A stretch of DNA of 64,000 nt from Phytohabitans suffuscus (GCF_011764565.1 NZ_AP022871.1:2976320-3040319), one strand, 5' to 3'. Positions 26,456 through 35,291 are shown, numbered from the stretch's first letter. A program made the numbers and translations. Notes: generated from the sequence alone by a model not told the origin.

Positions 26456-28500
26456 CTATCGGCCACGGCTCTGTCGCGGCGGGTGAGTCCCAGGTGACGC
26501 GCCGCCCGCCTGGGGCAGATCGTCGTCTGGCGGTGCCGCGCCGGCCGGCACGGGCAGCTCGCGGGACTCCGGGCGCCGGCCGTCCACCGCGATCCGGTAC
26601 GTGTCGCGGCCGGCCGCCTTCGCCGCGTAGAGGGCGTCGTCGGCCGCATCCAGCACCTGCGCGCCGGTCACGCCGTGGTCCGGATAGACCGCGATGCCGA
26701 TGGAGACGGACACGCCGATCGCCCCGTCAGCGAATTCGACCGGCGTGTCGCGGATCGCGGCGCCGAGGCGCTGGGCCACGGTCGCGCCGCCGCGCGCGTC
26801 GGTCTCCGGCAGCAGCACGACGAACTCCTCACCTCCCTGGCGGAACGCGAGGTCGACCTCGCGTACCTCGGCTCGCACCCGCCGGGCGAACTCGGTCAGC
26901 ACCGCATCACCCGCCGCGTGCCCGTGGGTGTCGTTGACCTCCTTGAAGCGGTCGAGGTCGAGCGCGAGCACCGCGAGCATGCGCCCGAACCGGCTGGCCC
27001 GCTCGACCTCGCGGCGCACCGATTCCTTCAGATAGCGGTAGTTCCAGAGGCCGGTGAGCGGGTCGGTGAGCGAGAGCCGCTGCGCCTCCTCGTGCACGCG
27101 CACGTTGTCCACCGCGACCGCGGCCTGACCCGCGAACGTCCGGAGCGTCACCAGGTCGGCGTCGTCGAACTCGTCCAGGCCCAGCCGGTCGTAGAGGGCG
27201 AGCACGCCGAGCGCGGGCGGATCCAGGTCGGTGCCGGCGGTCGGGCTGGCGAAGGGCACCGCGACGTACGTCCGGCAGCGCGGCTCGTGGTCCAGCCTGG
27301 GCGGGCCGTCGCGGTCGATCCGCCCGCGCAGCGGCTCGCCGGTGGCGGCCACCATCCCGAGCAGGCCGCTGCCCACCGGTACCCGCAGGTCGGGGTCTTC
27401 GAGCCCTTCCGCGCACTGGGCGACGAGCGCGCCGCTCGCCGGGTCGAACAGCAGCACCACGCCGGCCCGCGCGCCGGTCGCGGCGAGCGCGGTCTGCAGG
27501 ATCACCTGGAGGATGCGGTGCAGGTCGTGCGTGCTGGAGAGCGTGTCGCCCAGGACCGCCAGGTGGTTGCGGAGCTGGTCGCGGCTGGCGGTGAGCGCGC
27601 GCACGTAGGACTGGGTCTCGCGGGTCATCCGGTTGAACGCCGCGGCCAGCCGCCCCACCTCGTCGCGAACCCGCACCGGCACCCGCGCGGCCAGGTCGCC
27701 GCCGGCCACCCGGTCGGCCGCGCGCCCGAGCTCGGCGAGCGGCCGCGTCGTGGAGCGGGCCAGCCACCACGCGGCGATCACCGCGAGCAGCCCGGCCAGC
27801 ACCACCGCGCCCACGAGCACGGCGTAGATCCCGCCCGGCTCGCCGCGCGGCACCGACAGCGCGAGCGGCAGCGGCTGGCCGGGCGACGGGTCGAGGCGCC
27901 GCACGTAGCGGTCGGGCGCGGAGTCGGCGACGGCGTTCCCCCGTACCCCGACGGCGGCCTGGACCACCGCCTCGCGGTGGCGGGTCGACTCGGTGGAGTA
28001 GGTCGGCCCGGCCCGCAGCGTCACCGCCGCGCCCGCGGCGTCGGCGAGCCGGCGCACGAAGGCGGCGTCGACGGTCTGCGCCACCTCGACCGAGCCGAGG
28101 ACGGAGCCGGCCGCGTCGCGCATCTCGACCCGGACCGCGAGGGCCTCGAACCCGCCGGGGGTGGCGCCCGAACACTCGGCCCACGGCCGGGCCGGGCCGC
28201 CGGGGTGGTGACCCCGTCCACGTGCACCACCGCGGCGAGCCCGCGGGCGATGACCTGGTCGGCGACGGCGAGGCGCTGCTCCGGCGTGGGTGGGAGGGCG
28301 ACGGCGTCGGCCGCCGCGTACAGCTGCTGGCAGAGCGCGCCGAGCGAGGCCCGGACGGTGGTGGCGGCGACATCCAGCCGGTCGACCGAGCGATCCCTGC
28401 TCACGGCCGCCACGGTGGCACCGACGAAGAAGGCCCCGAGCAGCACGGGACCGAGCACGACCGTGAGGAAAGCGGTTGTCAACCGCCCACGGAGCGTCAC
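26456..28500 (-). CDS. Membrane diguanylate cyclase with HAMP, GAF and GGDEF domains, frame broken
   Basis: About 681 aa restored. N-terminal membrane helix (LTTAFLTVVLGPVLLGAFFV), an extracytoplasmic sensor of ~200 residues, second helix (IYAVLVGAVVLAGLLAVIAAWWL), HAMP (RPLAELGRAADRVAGGDLAARVPV), GAF (LQVILQTALAATGARAGVVLL) and GGDEF domain (LSLTDPLTGLWNYRYL, LDLDRFKEVND, RQGGEEFVVLLPE). The GGEEF active site is intact and makes cyclic di-GMP. The frame slips at a GGGG run (28202-28205); one base restores VTTPGGPARPWAECSG. GTG at 28500 has GAGGAGG 4 nt upstream. It is an extra gene compared with the mycobacterial cluster. Confidence 0.9.
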
Positions 28501-28567
28501 AGTTGCCTCCTCAATGGGATGCTGGCACAAGGGGAATAACTCGGGCGGGTTATGGCAGGAGTGTTGC

Positions 28568-29170
28568 GTGCCGGATTTATCGGAACTTCCGCGAAAAGCG
28601 ACCTTGAGGGCCGCCCTACTCAACCGCCGCCGGACGCTGCCGGCTTCGTCGTTGGAGGACGGCGCGGCGCACGTCCTGGCCGAGCTGGAGACTCTGGTAC
28701 GACGCGTCGAGCCCCGCTGCGTCGCCGCATACGTGCCGGTCGGGCCGGAGCCGGGCGGTCCCGGCCTGCCGGACGCGCTCGCCGGGATGCTGAGCCCGGA
28801 GGGGCGGCTGCTGCTGCCGGTGCTGCTGCCCGATTTCGACCTCGACTGGGCGGCCTACCACGGGCAGTACACGCTCACGCCCGGCCCGCACGGGCTGCGC
28901 GAGCCCAGCGGCCGCCGGCTCGGGCCCGAGACGATCGCCACCGTCCAGCTCGTCGTGGTGCCCGCCGTCGCGGTGGACGCGCGGGGGACGCGGCTGGGTC
29001 GGGGCGGCGGCTCGTACGACCGCGCGCTCGCCCGGGTCGCTCCGGACACCCTTGTCGTGGCTCTGCTGCACGACGGTGAGGTGGTCGAGCAGGTACCGGA
29101 CGAGCCGCACGACCAGCCGGTCGGCGCCGTGATCACGCCGAGCGGCGGGCTCGTGATGTTGCCCGCTTGA
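28568..29170 (+). CDS. 5-formyltetrahydrofolate cyclo-ligase
   Basis: 200 aa. Converts 5-formyl-THF to 5,10-methenyl-THF with ATP. Seen: RKATLRAALLNRRRTLP at the N-terminus, VAAYVPVGPEPGG, LLPVLLPDFDLDWAAY, and the family signature VAVDARGTRLGRGGGSYDRAL near the C-terminus. GTG start with CAGGAG 6 nt upstream. The open frame continues far upstream but that part is the antisense of the diguanylate cyclase. It is divergent from that gene, with a 67-bp gap that must hold both promoters. Equivalent to Rv0992c. Confidence 0.94.
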   Translation: MPDLSELPRKATLRAALLNRRRTLPASSLEDGAAHVLAELETLVRRVEPRCVAAYVPVGPEPGGPGLPDALAGMLSPEGRLLLPVLLPDFDLDWAAYHGQYTLTPGPHGLREPSGRRLGPETIATVQLVVVPAVAVDARGTRLGRGGGSYDRALARVAPDTLVVALLHDGEVVEQVPDEPHDQPVGAVITPSGGLVMLPA

Positions 29171-29243
29171 GGTGGACGAGACGGCCGTTCTTGGCGCATG
29201 ATTAGCACTCGGATTAGTGGAGTGCCAGCCTGCGGAGGATCCG

Positions 29244-29606
29244 TTGCCCACCTACCAGTACGCCTGCACCGCGTGCGGCCACCAGCTCGAGGCGGTGCAG
29301 TCCTTCACCGACCAGCCGCTGACCGAGTGCCCGGCGTGCGAGGGCCGGCTCCGCAAGCTCTTCAACTCGGTCGGCATCGTGTTCAAGGGCTCGGGCTTCT
29401 ACCGCACCGACTCCCGCTCCTCGTCCGACAAGTCCTCGACCGACTCCTCGCCGTCTTCGGACACGCCGGCCTCCACGCCCGACAAGTCCTCCTCCTCGGA
29501 CAAGTCGTCCTCCTCGACCTCGCCGTCCACCTCTTCGGAGAAGTCGTCGTCCTCGACCTCGTCGACGTCGAGCTCGACCAAGCCCGCCGCGGCGACGACC
29601 TCGTAG
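29244..29606 (+). CDS. FmdB-type zinc-ribbon protein with Ser-rich tail (Ruc-like)
   Basis: 120 aa starting at TTG (LPTYQYACTACGH) with GGAGG 5 nt upstream. Residues 1-50 form a zinc ribbon with two CxxC pairs (CTACGH, CPACEG) and the FmdB end LRKLFNSVGIVFKGSGFYRTD. The rest is a low-complexity Ser/Thr/Lys tail. The M. tuberculosis neighbour Rv0991c has the same layout and is described as a redox-regulated chaperone (Ruc), so a chaperone role is a reasonable inference. Confidence 0.87.
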   Translation: MPTYQYACTACGHQLEAVQSFTDQPLTECPACEGRLRKLFNSVGIVFKGSGFYRTDSRSSSDKSSTDSSPSSDTPASTPDKSSSSDKSSSSTSPSTSSEKSSSSTSSTSSSTKPAAATTS

Positions 29607-29711
29607 CAGATCCACCGGCTCCCCGGGCGTTTTCCACACCCGGGTCGGTCGTCCACAGGCGAGTGGTCGGCGCGGGCGGCCCGCCTCGCCCGGCGCCTAC
29701 GGTCGTGGCCC

Positions 29712-30194
29712 ATGCGGGAGCCCACGCTCGACCCCGTACGCCGGCCCCGGCTGCCAGGCGGCCGCACGCTGCTGCGCACCGGCCTGATCGCCACGTTTCT
29801 GCTGACCGCGGTCGCGGCGCTCTTCGCACGTGACCCGGCCGCTCCCTGCGCCCCGCCACCGACCACCGCGGCCACGGCACCGTCCGTCGACGCCAGCGGG
29901 CGCATCGCGGTGCCACCGGGTGCGGTCGGCGTGCCGGTGCGGCTGGCCGAGCCCGCGGTGCTGGCCCTGGTGCACCCCGGCGACCGGGTCGACCTGCTCA
30001 GCGCCGGCGGCGCCACACCCACACCCGCGCCGGCGCTCAGCCACGAGTCGGCGCTGCTGGCCCGCGACGCGCTGGTGCTCGGCGTGGTGGGTGCGGACGG
30101 CGCGGTGCTCCTCGCGCTCAGCCCCGACCGGGCACGCGCGATCGTCGGCCTGCCCGAGGGCACCCGGTTCGGCGTGATGGTGCGGCCGAAATGA
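29712..30194 (+). CDS. SAF-domain-like membrane-anchored protein
   Basis: 160 aa: basic tail, one membrane helix (TGLIATFLLTAVAALF), then an extracytoplasmic SAF-like domain (GRIAVPPGAVGVPVRLAEPAVLALVHPGDRVDLLSA... LVLGVVGADGAVLLALSPDRARAIVG). The pattern resembles CpaB/RcpC or FlgA-type SAF domains in pilus assembly proteins. No pilus genes are nearby, so the role is open. ATG at 29712. Confidence 0.8.
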   Translation: MREPTLDPVRRPRLPGGRTLLRTGLIATFLLTAVAALFARDPAAPCAPPPTTAATAPSVDASGRIAVPPGAVGVPVRLAEPAVLALVHPGDRVDLLSAGGATPTPAPALSHESALLARDALVLGVVGADGAVLLALSPDRARAIVGLPEGTRFGVMVRPK

Positions 30195-30209
30195 TCCGGC
30201 CGAGACGGG

Positions 30210-30383
30210 TCAGTCCCAGTGCGGCGGCCGGTCTTCGAGAAGGCGGTCGTCGTTGGAGTACGACAGGTCGCCCCATCCGCGATCGGTGTCGTCGCGGGTC
30301 TGGTCCGGCAGCACCGGGAGGTCGTCCTCGTCGAGGTCGACCAGGCGGTCCGGATCTTCGCGCAGGTCTTCCGCCCCGTTCAC
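30210..30383 (-). CDS. Small acidic protein, 57 aa
   Basis: A short ORF with clear coding character, too short for routine calling. It starts VNGAEDLREDPDRLVDLDED and ends LLEDRPPHWD. It is very rich in Asp/Glu, without a membrane segment or cysteine. Third positions are G/C-biased, and the protein reads sensibly from start to stop. It sits between convergent SAF and divergent Pro-rich genes. Function is unknown; I infer that it is conserved from its composition, which needs a search. Confidence 0.65.
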   Translation of the reverse strand: MNGAEDLREDPDRLVDLDEDDLPVLPDQTRDDTDRGWGDLSYSNDDRLLEDRPPHWD

Positions 30384-30449
30384 GCCAAGCAGCGTACCGA
30401 GGCATGGTTAACCGCGGGGGACAGGTTGGCGTTGATAGCGTCGTTGAGC

Positions 30450-30773
30450 GTGACGACCCGCAACGGCGGCCCGGCCGACGACGAGTTCTGGCGGCGGCCG
30501 GCAGATGGCACGCCGCCCCCACCCGAGCCACCCGCCGCGGAGCCGCCCGCACCGACCTACCCGGGGCCCCCGCCGAGCGCGCCGCCGCCGCCGGGTTGGC
30601 GCCCGCCGGTCGTCATGCAGCCGCCCGCGCCGCGCGAGCTTCCCCGGCAGGACGGCGCGGGGATCGAGCAGGAGGAGCGGAGCGCGCGCACGCTGACGTA
30701 CGGCATCGGCATGATCGCCGCTGCCGTGCTGGTGGTGGTCATCTGCCTGCTCTGCTCGCGAGCCCTGTTCTAG
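30450..30773 (+). CDS. Proline-rich single-pass membrane protein, 107 aa
   Basis: N-terminal two thirds are Pro/Ala-rich (PPPPEPPAAEPPAPTYPGPP, PPPGWRPPVVMQPP) and the C-terminus is one transmembrane helix (LTYGIGMIAAAVLVVVICLLC), so it is a tail-anchored type. GTG at 30450 is a guess; TTG at 30444 is possible. Its TAG stop is the edge of a MITE-like insertion, so the original C-terminus may have been altered by that insertion. Confidence 0.6.
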   Translation: MTTRNGGPADDEFWRRPADGTPPPPEPPAAEPPAPTYPGPPPSAPPPPGWRPPVVMQPPAPRELPRQDGAGIEQEERSARTLTYGIGMIAAAVLVVVICLLCSRALF

Positions 30774-30880
30774 GGCGTGTTTCATGTCGGTCGAGCCGGG
30801 GCGAGGTCCAGGCGGCGTCCGGTGCCGCTGGTCGTCGTCTGGACCCGCCGCAGGCCGGGCATGCCCTTATGAAACACGCC
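30774..30880. mobile_element. 107-bp MITE-like element with CTAG target duplication
   Basis: Perfect terminal inverted repeats GGCGTGTTTCAT / ATGAAACACGCC are flanked on both sides by CTAG (30770-30773 and 30881-30884), which reads as a 4-bp target duplication of the YTAR kind used by IS5-group transposases. It is too short to encode a transposase. The left CTAG supplies the stop codon of the preceding gene. Confidence 0.7.
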
Positions 30881-30907
30881 CTAGAGCGGCAGCTCCCTAC
30901 CGGACCG

Positions 30908-31399
30908 CTAGATCCCGCTCCAGACGGCGTCCGCCCCTGAGTCACCGGTCAGGAAGACGTAGTAGCCGGTGACGCCGGCGAGCACGATCACCGCCGCGCC
31001 GAGCACCCAGGTCAGCCAGCTCGGCAGGCCGCCCACGGTGCCCCGGCCACTGGTCAGGCCGTTGGTGAGGAGCACCAGCAGCAGCGTGCCGCCGCCGAGC
31101 CCCAGGCTGAACCAGAACGTCAGGTCGCCGTAACCCTGGTGGTCGCTGACCTTGTCGAGGATCTCCTGGCTGTAGTTGGCGGCCTCCAGCCGTGCTTTCA
31201 GCTCCTGCCCCGACTCGCGCGCCACGTACGCCCCGGCGGGGCCGGCGAGCGCGAGCAGGGCGGCGGCCCAGCCGATCCGCGCGCGTACGCGAGGGACCAA
31301 CGTATAGACGACGCCGGCCACGGCGAGCAGTGGGATGAATACCACCGCAGCGTGGACCACGAGGGGATGCATCGGCAGGCCCATGATCTCGTCGAACAC
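30908..31399 (-). CDS. DUF2231 membrane protein
   Basis: 163 aa with four hydrophobic helices and the family N-terminus GLPMHPLVVHAAVVFIPLLAVAG (His in a membrane segment), then LALAGPAGAYVARESGQELK, FWFSLGLGGGTLLLVLL and VLGAAVIVLAGVTGYYVFLTGDSGADAVW. GTG at 31399 has AAAGGAGG 4 nt upstream. It is divergent from the Fur gene. Some DUF2231 proteins are linked to haem or redox membrane chemistry; function here is unknown. Confidence 0.85.
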   Translation of the reverse strand: MFDEIMGLPMHPLVVHAAVVFIPLLAVAGVVYTLVPRVRARIGWAAALLALAGPAGAYVARESGQELKARLEAANYSQEILDKVSDHQGYGDLTFWFSLGLGGGTLLLVLLTNGLTSGRGTVGGLPSWLTWVLGAAVIVLAGVTGYYVFLTGDSGADAVWSGI

Positions 31400-31564
31400 G
31401 AGTCCTCCTTTAGGGGGTTCCATGTCACCGCGAGATCAGTGTACGATTTGTCCGACTCGCGGATGGTGCCCTTGTCAAACGGTGGCTACGCGAAGAGAGT
31501 CGAACCGGTTCATCCGGGTTCCGCGCGCCTTGCTGGCGACGGGTCCGCGTGCTGTTATTGCTAG

Positions 31565-31990
31565 ATGCACGGCGAAGAGCTGCTGCGGTCGCGTGGCCTG
31601 CGGGTGACCCGACCGCGCCTGGCCGTGCTCGATGTCCTCGCCGGTGGCGGCCATCTGGAGGTCGACGAGATCGCCCGGCGGGTGCGCACCCGCCTCGACT
31701 CCGTCTCCACCCAGGCCGTCTACGACGTGCTCGGCGCCCTCTCCCGTGCCGGCCTCGCCCGCCGGCTCGAGCCCGCCGGCAGCCCCGCCCGCTACGAGGC
31801 CCGCGCCGGTGACAACCACCACCACGTGGTCTGCCGTGGCTGCGGCGAGGTGGCCGACATCGACTGCGCCGTCGGCGAGGCCCCCTGCCTCGACCCCAAC
31901 GTCTCGCACGGCTTCCAGATCGACGAGGCGGAGGTCACGTTCTGGGGGCTGTGCCCCACCTGCCAGGCCCGCAAGGCTGATGACTTCTGA
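31565..31990 (+). CDS. Fur-family transcriptional regulator
   Basis: 141 aa. Winged-helix domain RSRGLRVTRPRLAVLDVL...VSTQAVYDVLGALSRAGLARRLE, then the dimer/metal domain with HHHVVCRGCGEVADIDC and LCPTCQARK (two CxxC zinc pairs). The sequence fits FurA/CatR-type repressors that respond to iron or peroxide. ATG at 31565. The downstream MpaB-like gene overlaps by 11 bp, so the two are co-expressed. I found no clear Fur box in the 165 bp before the start. Confidence 0.9.
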   Translation: MHGEELLRSRGLRVTRPRLAVLDVLAGGGHLEVDEIARRVRTRLDSVSTQAVYDVLGALSRAGLARRLEPAGSPARYEARAGDNHHHVVCRGCGEVADIDCAVGEAPCLDPNVSHGFQIDEAEVTFWGLCPTCQARKADDF

Positions 31991-32825
31991 GGATCTCGGG
32001 CTCTTCGGTCCCGACTCGGTGAGCTGGCGGGTGCACGAGGAGCCGATCCTCTTCGTGGCCGGCCTGCGCTCGCTCTACCTCCAGGCCCTGCACCCCCTGG
32101 CGGTGGCGGCCGTGGTGCAGAACTCCGACTACAAGGCCGACCCGTGGGGCCGGCTGGTGCGCACCTCGCAGTACGTCGCCACCACCGTCTACGGCACCAC
32201 CGCCCAGGCCGAGGCCGCCGGGCGGCGGGTGCGCGGGCTGCACGCCCGGCTGCGCGGCACCGACCCGCGCACCGGCGCCGAGTTTCGGGTCGACGATCCC
32301 GACCTGCTGCGCTGGGTGCACGTCGCCGAGATCGAGTCATTCGTCACCACCGCCCGCCGCGCCGGGGTGCGGCTGAGCCCGGCCGACGTCGACGCGTACT
32401 ACACCGAGCAGCGCCGCGCCGCCGCCCTCGTCGGCCTCGACCCCGCCACCGTGCCGGGCACCGCCGCCGAGGTCGCCGAGTACTACGCCCGCGTCCGCCC
32501 CGGCCTGGGCATGAGCAAGGCGGGCGCCGAGACGTTCCTGTTCCTCAGCCACCCGCCGCTGCCCTGGCGCCTGGGCCTCACCCCGGTCCGCCTGGCCTAC
32601 CTGGGCGTCGCGGCCACGGCGTTCTCGCTGCTGCCGCCCTGGGCCCGCCGCATGTACGGCGCGCTCGGCCTCCCGCTCACCGACGTCTCGGCCGGCGTCT
32701 CCGTCCGCGGGCTGCGCCTGCTGCTCGCCGCACTGCCCAAGCGCTACCGCACCGGTCCGATCCACAAGGGAGCCGTCGAGCGCGCCGCCCGCGCCCGCCT
32801 CGCCGGCGAGGTCGCCGCCAGCTGA
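31980..32825 (+). CDS. Oxygenase MpaB / latex-clearing-protein family (DUF2236)
   Basis: 281 aa. Contains the family stretch SLYLQALHPLAVAAVVQNS, RLVRTSQYVATTVYG, LLRWVHVAEIESFVTTARRAG and AKRYRTGP-type ending. Family members bind b-type haem and cleave hydrocarbons or act in terpene metabolism. The His in ALHP and the later HVAEIES region are candidates for haem binding. ATG at 31980 overlaps fur. The pairing with a Fur regulator suggests control by iron or oxidative stress. Confidence 0.85.
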   Translation: MTSEDLGLFGPDSVSWRVHEEPILFVAGLRSLYLQALHPLAVAAVVQNSDYKADPWGRLVRTSQYVATTVYGTTAQAEAAGRRVRGLHARLRGTDPRTGAEFRVDDPDLLRWVHVAEIESFVTTARRAGVRLSPADVDAYYTEQRRAAALVGLDPATVPGTAAEVAEYYARVRPGLGMSKAGAETFLFLSHPPLPWRLGLTPVRLAYLGVAATAFSLLPPWARRMYGALGLPLTDVSAGVSVRGLRLLLAALPKRYRTGPIHKGAVERAARARLAGEVAAS

Positions 32826-32900
32826 GCCCTGAGCCGCCATCTGAGCCCTGAGCCGCTGGCAGCGCTGGCAGAGCCCTGAGCCGCTGGCAGAGCCCTAAAT
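32824..32900. repeat. Short tandem repeat between the MpaB and methyltransferase genes
   Basis: The units GAGCCCTGAGCCGC and GCTGGCAGAGCCCTGAGCC alternate in about four imperfect copies starting in the stop codon of the MpaB gene. Non-coding. Confidence 0.65.
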
Positions 32901-32939
32901 CGTTGGACGCGCGCATCCGGCGCGACCATCGTGGGCGGC

Positions 32940-33683
32940 ATGCGACAGGAGGAGATCTGGGACTTCGACGCCGCGCAGAGCTACGACACGCCGGGCACCG
33001 CCATGTTCGCGCCCGAGGTGCTGGGGCCGGCGGTGGATCGCCTGGTCGAGCTGGCCGGCGGCGGTCGGGCGCTGGAGTTCGCCATCGGGACCGGCCGGGT
33101 CGGTGTCCCGCTCGCCGAGCGCGGGGTGCCCGTCACCGGCATCGAGCTGTCGCGCCCGATGGCCGACAGGCTGCGCACCAAGGTCGACGAGGCGGCGCTC
33201 CCGGTCGTCCTCGGCGACATGGCCACGACGGTCGCTCCCGGCGAGTACACGCTGGTCTATCTCGTCTACAACACGATCTCCAACCTGTCCGAACAGGCCG
33301 AGCAGGTCGCCTGCTTCCGCAACGCCGCCCGGCATCTCGTGCCCGGCGGCCGTTTCGTGATCGAGCTGTGGGTCCCCGAGCTGCGCAAGCTCCCGCCGGG
33401 CCAGGAGGCCGTGGTCTGGCACACCGAGCCCGGCTACATCGGGCTGGACACCTACGACGTGCTACGCCAGCACGCGGTCTCCCACCACATCAGGTTTGAC
33501 GACAGCAAGCAGGCCCGGGTGTCCCGGAGCGTGCACCGCTACATCTGGCCCGCCGAACTCGACCTCATGGCCCAGCTGGCCGGGTTTGCGCTGGAGAGCC
33601 GCCACGCCGACTGGTCCGGCGCCGAGTTCACCGCCGACTCGCGGTCGCACGTCTCCGTCTACCGCCTGCCGGCTCAGGGCTGA
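32940..33683 (+). CDS. Class I SAM-dependent methyltransferase
   Basis: 247 aa. SAM-binding motif I is ALEFAIGTGRVGVPLAERG, motif II VTGIELSRPMADRL, then LPVVLGDMATT and LVYLVYNTISNL, RNAARHLVPGGRFVIELW. The C-terminal beta-rich part (QHAVSHHIRFDD, RYIWPAELDLMAQLAGF) is typical of small-molecule methyltransferases. The substrate is unknown. ATG at 32940 chosen over GTG 32931; neither has a good ribosome site. Its end overlaps the convergent nuclease gene by 10 bp. Confidence 0.88.
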   Translation: MRQEEIWDFDAAQSYDTPGTAMFAPEVLGPAVDRLVELAGGGRALEFAIGTGRVGVPLAERGVPVTGIELSRPMADRLRTKVDEAALPVVLGDMATTVAPGEYTLVYLVYNTISNLSEQAEQVACFRNAARHLVPGGRFVIELWVPELRKLPPGQEAVVWHTEPGYIGLDTYDVLRQHAVSHHIRFDDSKQARVSRSVHRYIWPAELDLMAQLAGFALESRHADWSGAEFTADSRSHVSVYRLPAQG

Positions 33684-34522
33684 GGACCCTCGCCCGCCGG
33701 GGTCAGGACCCGCTCCAGCGCGGCCCAGGGCTCCTTGGCCGGGGCCTCGGCGCCGGCCGGGCAGCTCTTGCGGAAGTCGCACCAGGTGCAGATCGGGCCG
33801 GGCGTCGTCGGGAACGCCTCGTCCGGGTCGCCGCCCTCGGCGACCGCCCGCTCGGCCGCCACGATGTCGCGGGCGGTGTCTTCGGCGCGGCTGAGCTGCC
33901 GGGCCAGCGACTCGGGCGTGTGGTCGTGTGCCGCCACCGTGCCGGAGGGCAGGTGGTGCAGCTCGACCCGGCGGCACGGGCGGCGGAAGACCCGCTCGGC
34001 TGCCACCGCGTACAGCGCGAGGGCCTGGGAGCCGCGGGCGTCGTCGGAGTCGCGGCCGGTGCGGCCGGTCTTGTAGTCGACGATCGCCAGCTCAGGCCCA
34101 TCGGGCCCGGTGCGGGCGTCGATGCGGTCGGCGCGGCCGTTGAACGCCAGCACCGACGTCTTGACCGCCACGACGCGCTCGACCCCGAGCGGCTCGACGG
34201 CCGGGTCGAGGGTCTCCACATAGGACTCGAGCCACTCCAGCGCCCGCCGGTACGCCGACCGCTCCTGCGCCTCGTCGCGGTAGCCCTCGCGCACCCACGT
34301 GCCCTTGAGCAGGGTGGGCAGCGCCTCCGGGCGGCGGCGGTCGACCGGCAGGGCGAACCAGTTGCGCAACGCCGTGTGCACGCTGGCGCCCAGCGAGTTG
34401 TGCGCCCAGGGCGGGCCCTTGGGCGGGGTGGGACGGTCTACATAGGAGTATCGGTAGCGGCGCGGGCAGTCCTCGTACGAGCCCAGCTTGCTGGGCGTGC
34501 AGACGAAAAGCCGCTCCGGCAT
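33674..34522 (-). CDS. RecB-like PD-(D/E)XK nuclease with C-terminal cysteine cluster
   Basis: 282 aa stand-alone nuclease domain: CTPSKLGSYEDCPRRYRYSY at the N-terminus, GRADRIDARTG, catalytic AIVDYKTGR (D...xK), QALALYAVAAE (QxxxY), and CTWCDFRKSC, which with the first Cys can hold a [4Fe-4S] cluster as in Cas4/AddB-type nucleases. No CRISPR or helicase gene is near. ATG at 34522. Confidence 0.87.
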   Translation of the reverse strand: MPERLFVCTPSKLGSYEDCPRRYRYSYVDRPTPPKGPPWAHNSLGASVHTALRNWFALPVDRRRPEALPTLLKGTWVREGYRDEAQERSAYRRALEWLESYVETLDPAVEPLGVERVVAVKTSVLAFNGRADRIDARTGPDGPELAIVDYKTGRTGRDSDDARGSQALALYAVAAERVFRRPCRRVELHHLPSGTVAAHDHTPESLARQLSRAEDTARDIVAAERAVAEGGDPDEAFPTTPGPICTWCDFRKSCPAGAEAPAKEPWAALERVLTPAGEGPQP

Positions 34523-34655
34523 GCCCTCGAAGCCGAGCTGCTCCGGCTCCGGCCGGCTGGCACCGCCGCGCGGACGGGGGTCGCGGAATATGCCCTACGC
34601 ACCCCACGATCCTCCCACCGCCGTACGACATCCCGCCGCCCGCCCCGGCGGGGCG

Positions 34656-35270
34656 TCACCCACCGTTCGTGTACCCGCGCACGAAAGCGGCCACCGCGTC
34701 GGCGATCAGCTGCACGGCGATAGCGGCCAGCAGCAGGCCGGCGATGCGGGTCAGCACCTCGATGCCGCTCGGCCGCAGCACCTTCACGATCACACCGGAG
34801 AAGCGCAGCGCCAGCCACACCGCGGCCATGGCCGCCAGGATGCCGGCGGCGACCGCGACGTAGTCGGCCCCACCGTCGGACCGCTGGACGAAGAGCATCG
34901 TCGCGACGATCGCACCCGGGCCGGCCAGCAGCGGGGTACCCAGGGGCACGAGCGCGATGTTGGACGTGACCTGCTTGTCTGGGTCGCCGGTGCGGCCGGT
35001 GAGCAGTTCCAGCGCGATGAGGATCAGCAGGAGGCCACCGGCGCCCTGCAAGGCCGGCAGGTCGACGTGGAGGTAGTCGAGCAGCGTCTGGCCGGCCACC
35101 GCGAAGACCACGATCACCCCGAGCGCCAGGGCGACCGCCTGCGTGCCGGCCCGGTTGCGCCGGCGGGCGGAGAGGGTGCCGGTGAGCGCGAGATAGATCG
35201 GCACCATGCCCGGCGGATCCATGATCACGAGGAGGGTGACGAACACCTCGCCGAACAGCTTGAGATCCAC
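34656..35270 (-). CDS. MarC-family membrane protein
   Basis: 204 aa, six transmembrane helices. Family motifs: FGEVFVTLLVIMDPPGMVPIYLALTG, GAGGLLLILIALELLTG, NIALVPLGTPLLAGPGAIVATML and RIAGLLLAAIAVQLIADAV. The function of MarC proteins is unresolved; earlier links to multiple antibiotic resistance were not upheld. GTG at 35270, 21 bp downstream of the PHP gene stop, so possibly the same transcript. Confidence 0.9.
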   Translation of the reverse strand: MDLKLFGEVFVTLLVIMDPPGMVPIYLALTGTLSARRRNRAGTQAVALALGVIVVFAVAGQTLLDYLHVDLPALQGAGGLLLILIALELLTGRTGDPDKQVTSNIALVPLGTPLLAGPGAIVATMLFVQRSDGGADYVAVAAGILAAMAAVWLALRFSGVIVKVLRPSGIEVLTRIAGLLLAAIAVQLIADAVAAFVRGYTNGG

Positions 35271-35291
35271 ACGGTCACGCTAGAGGACCGA

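Noticed and set aside
33674-34522. Cas4 and a CRISPR locus
   Set aside because: The nuclease is a stand-alone RecB-like protein; no direct-repeat array or cas gene is present in the window.
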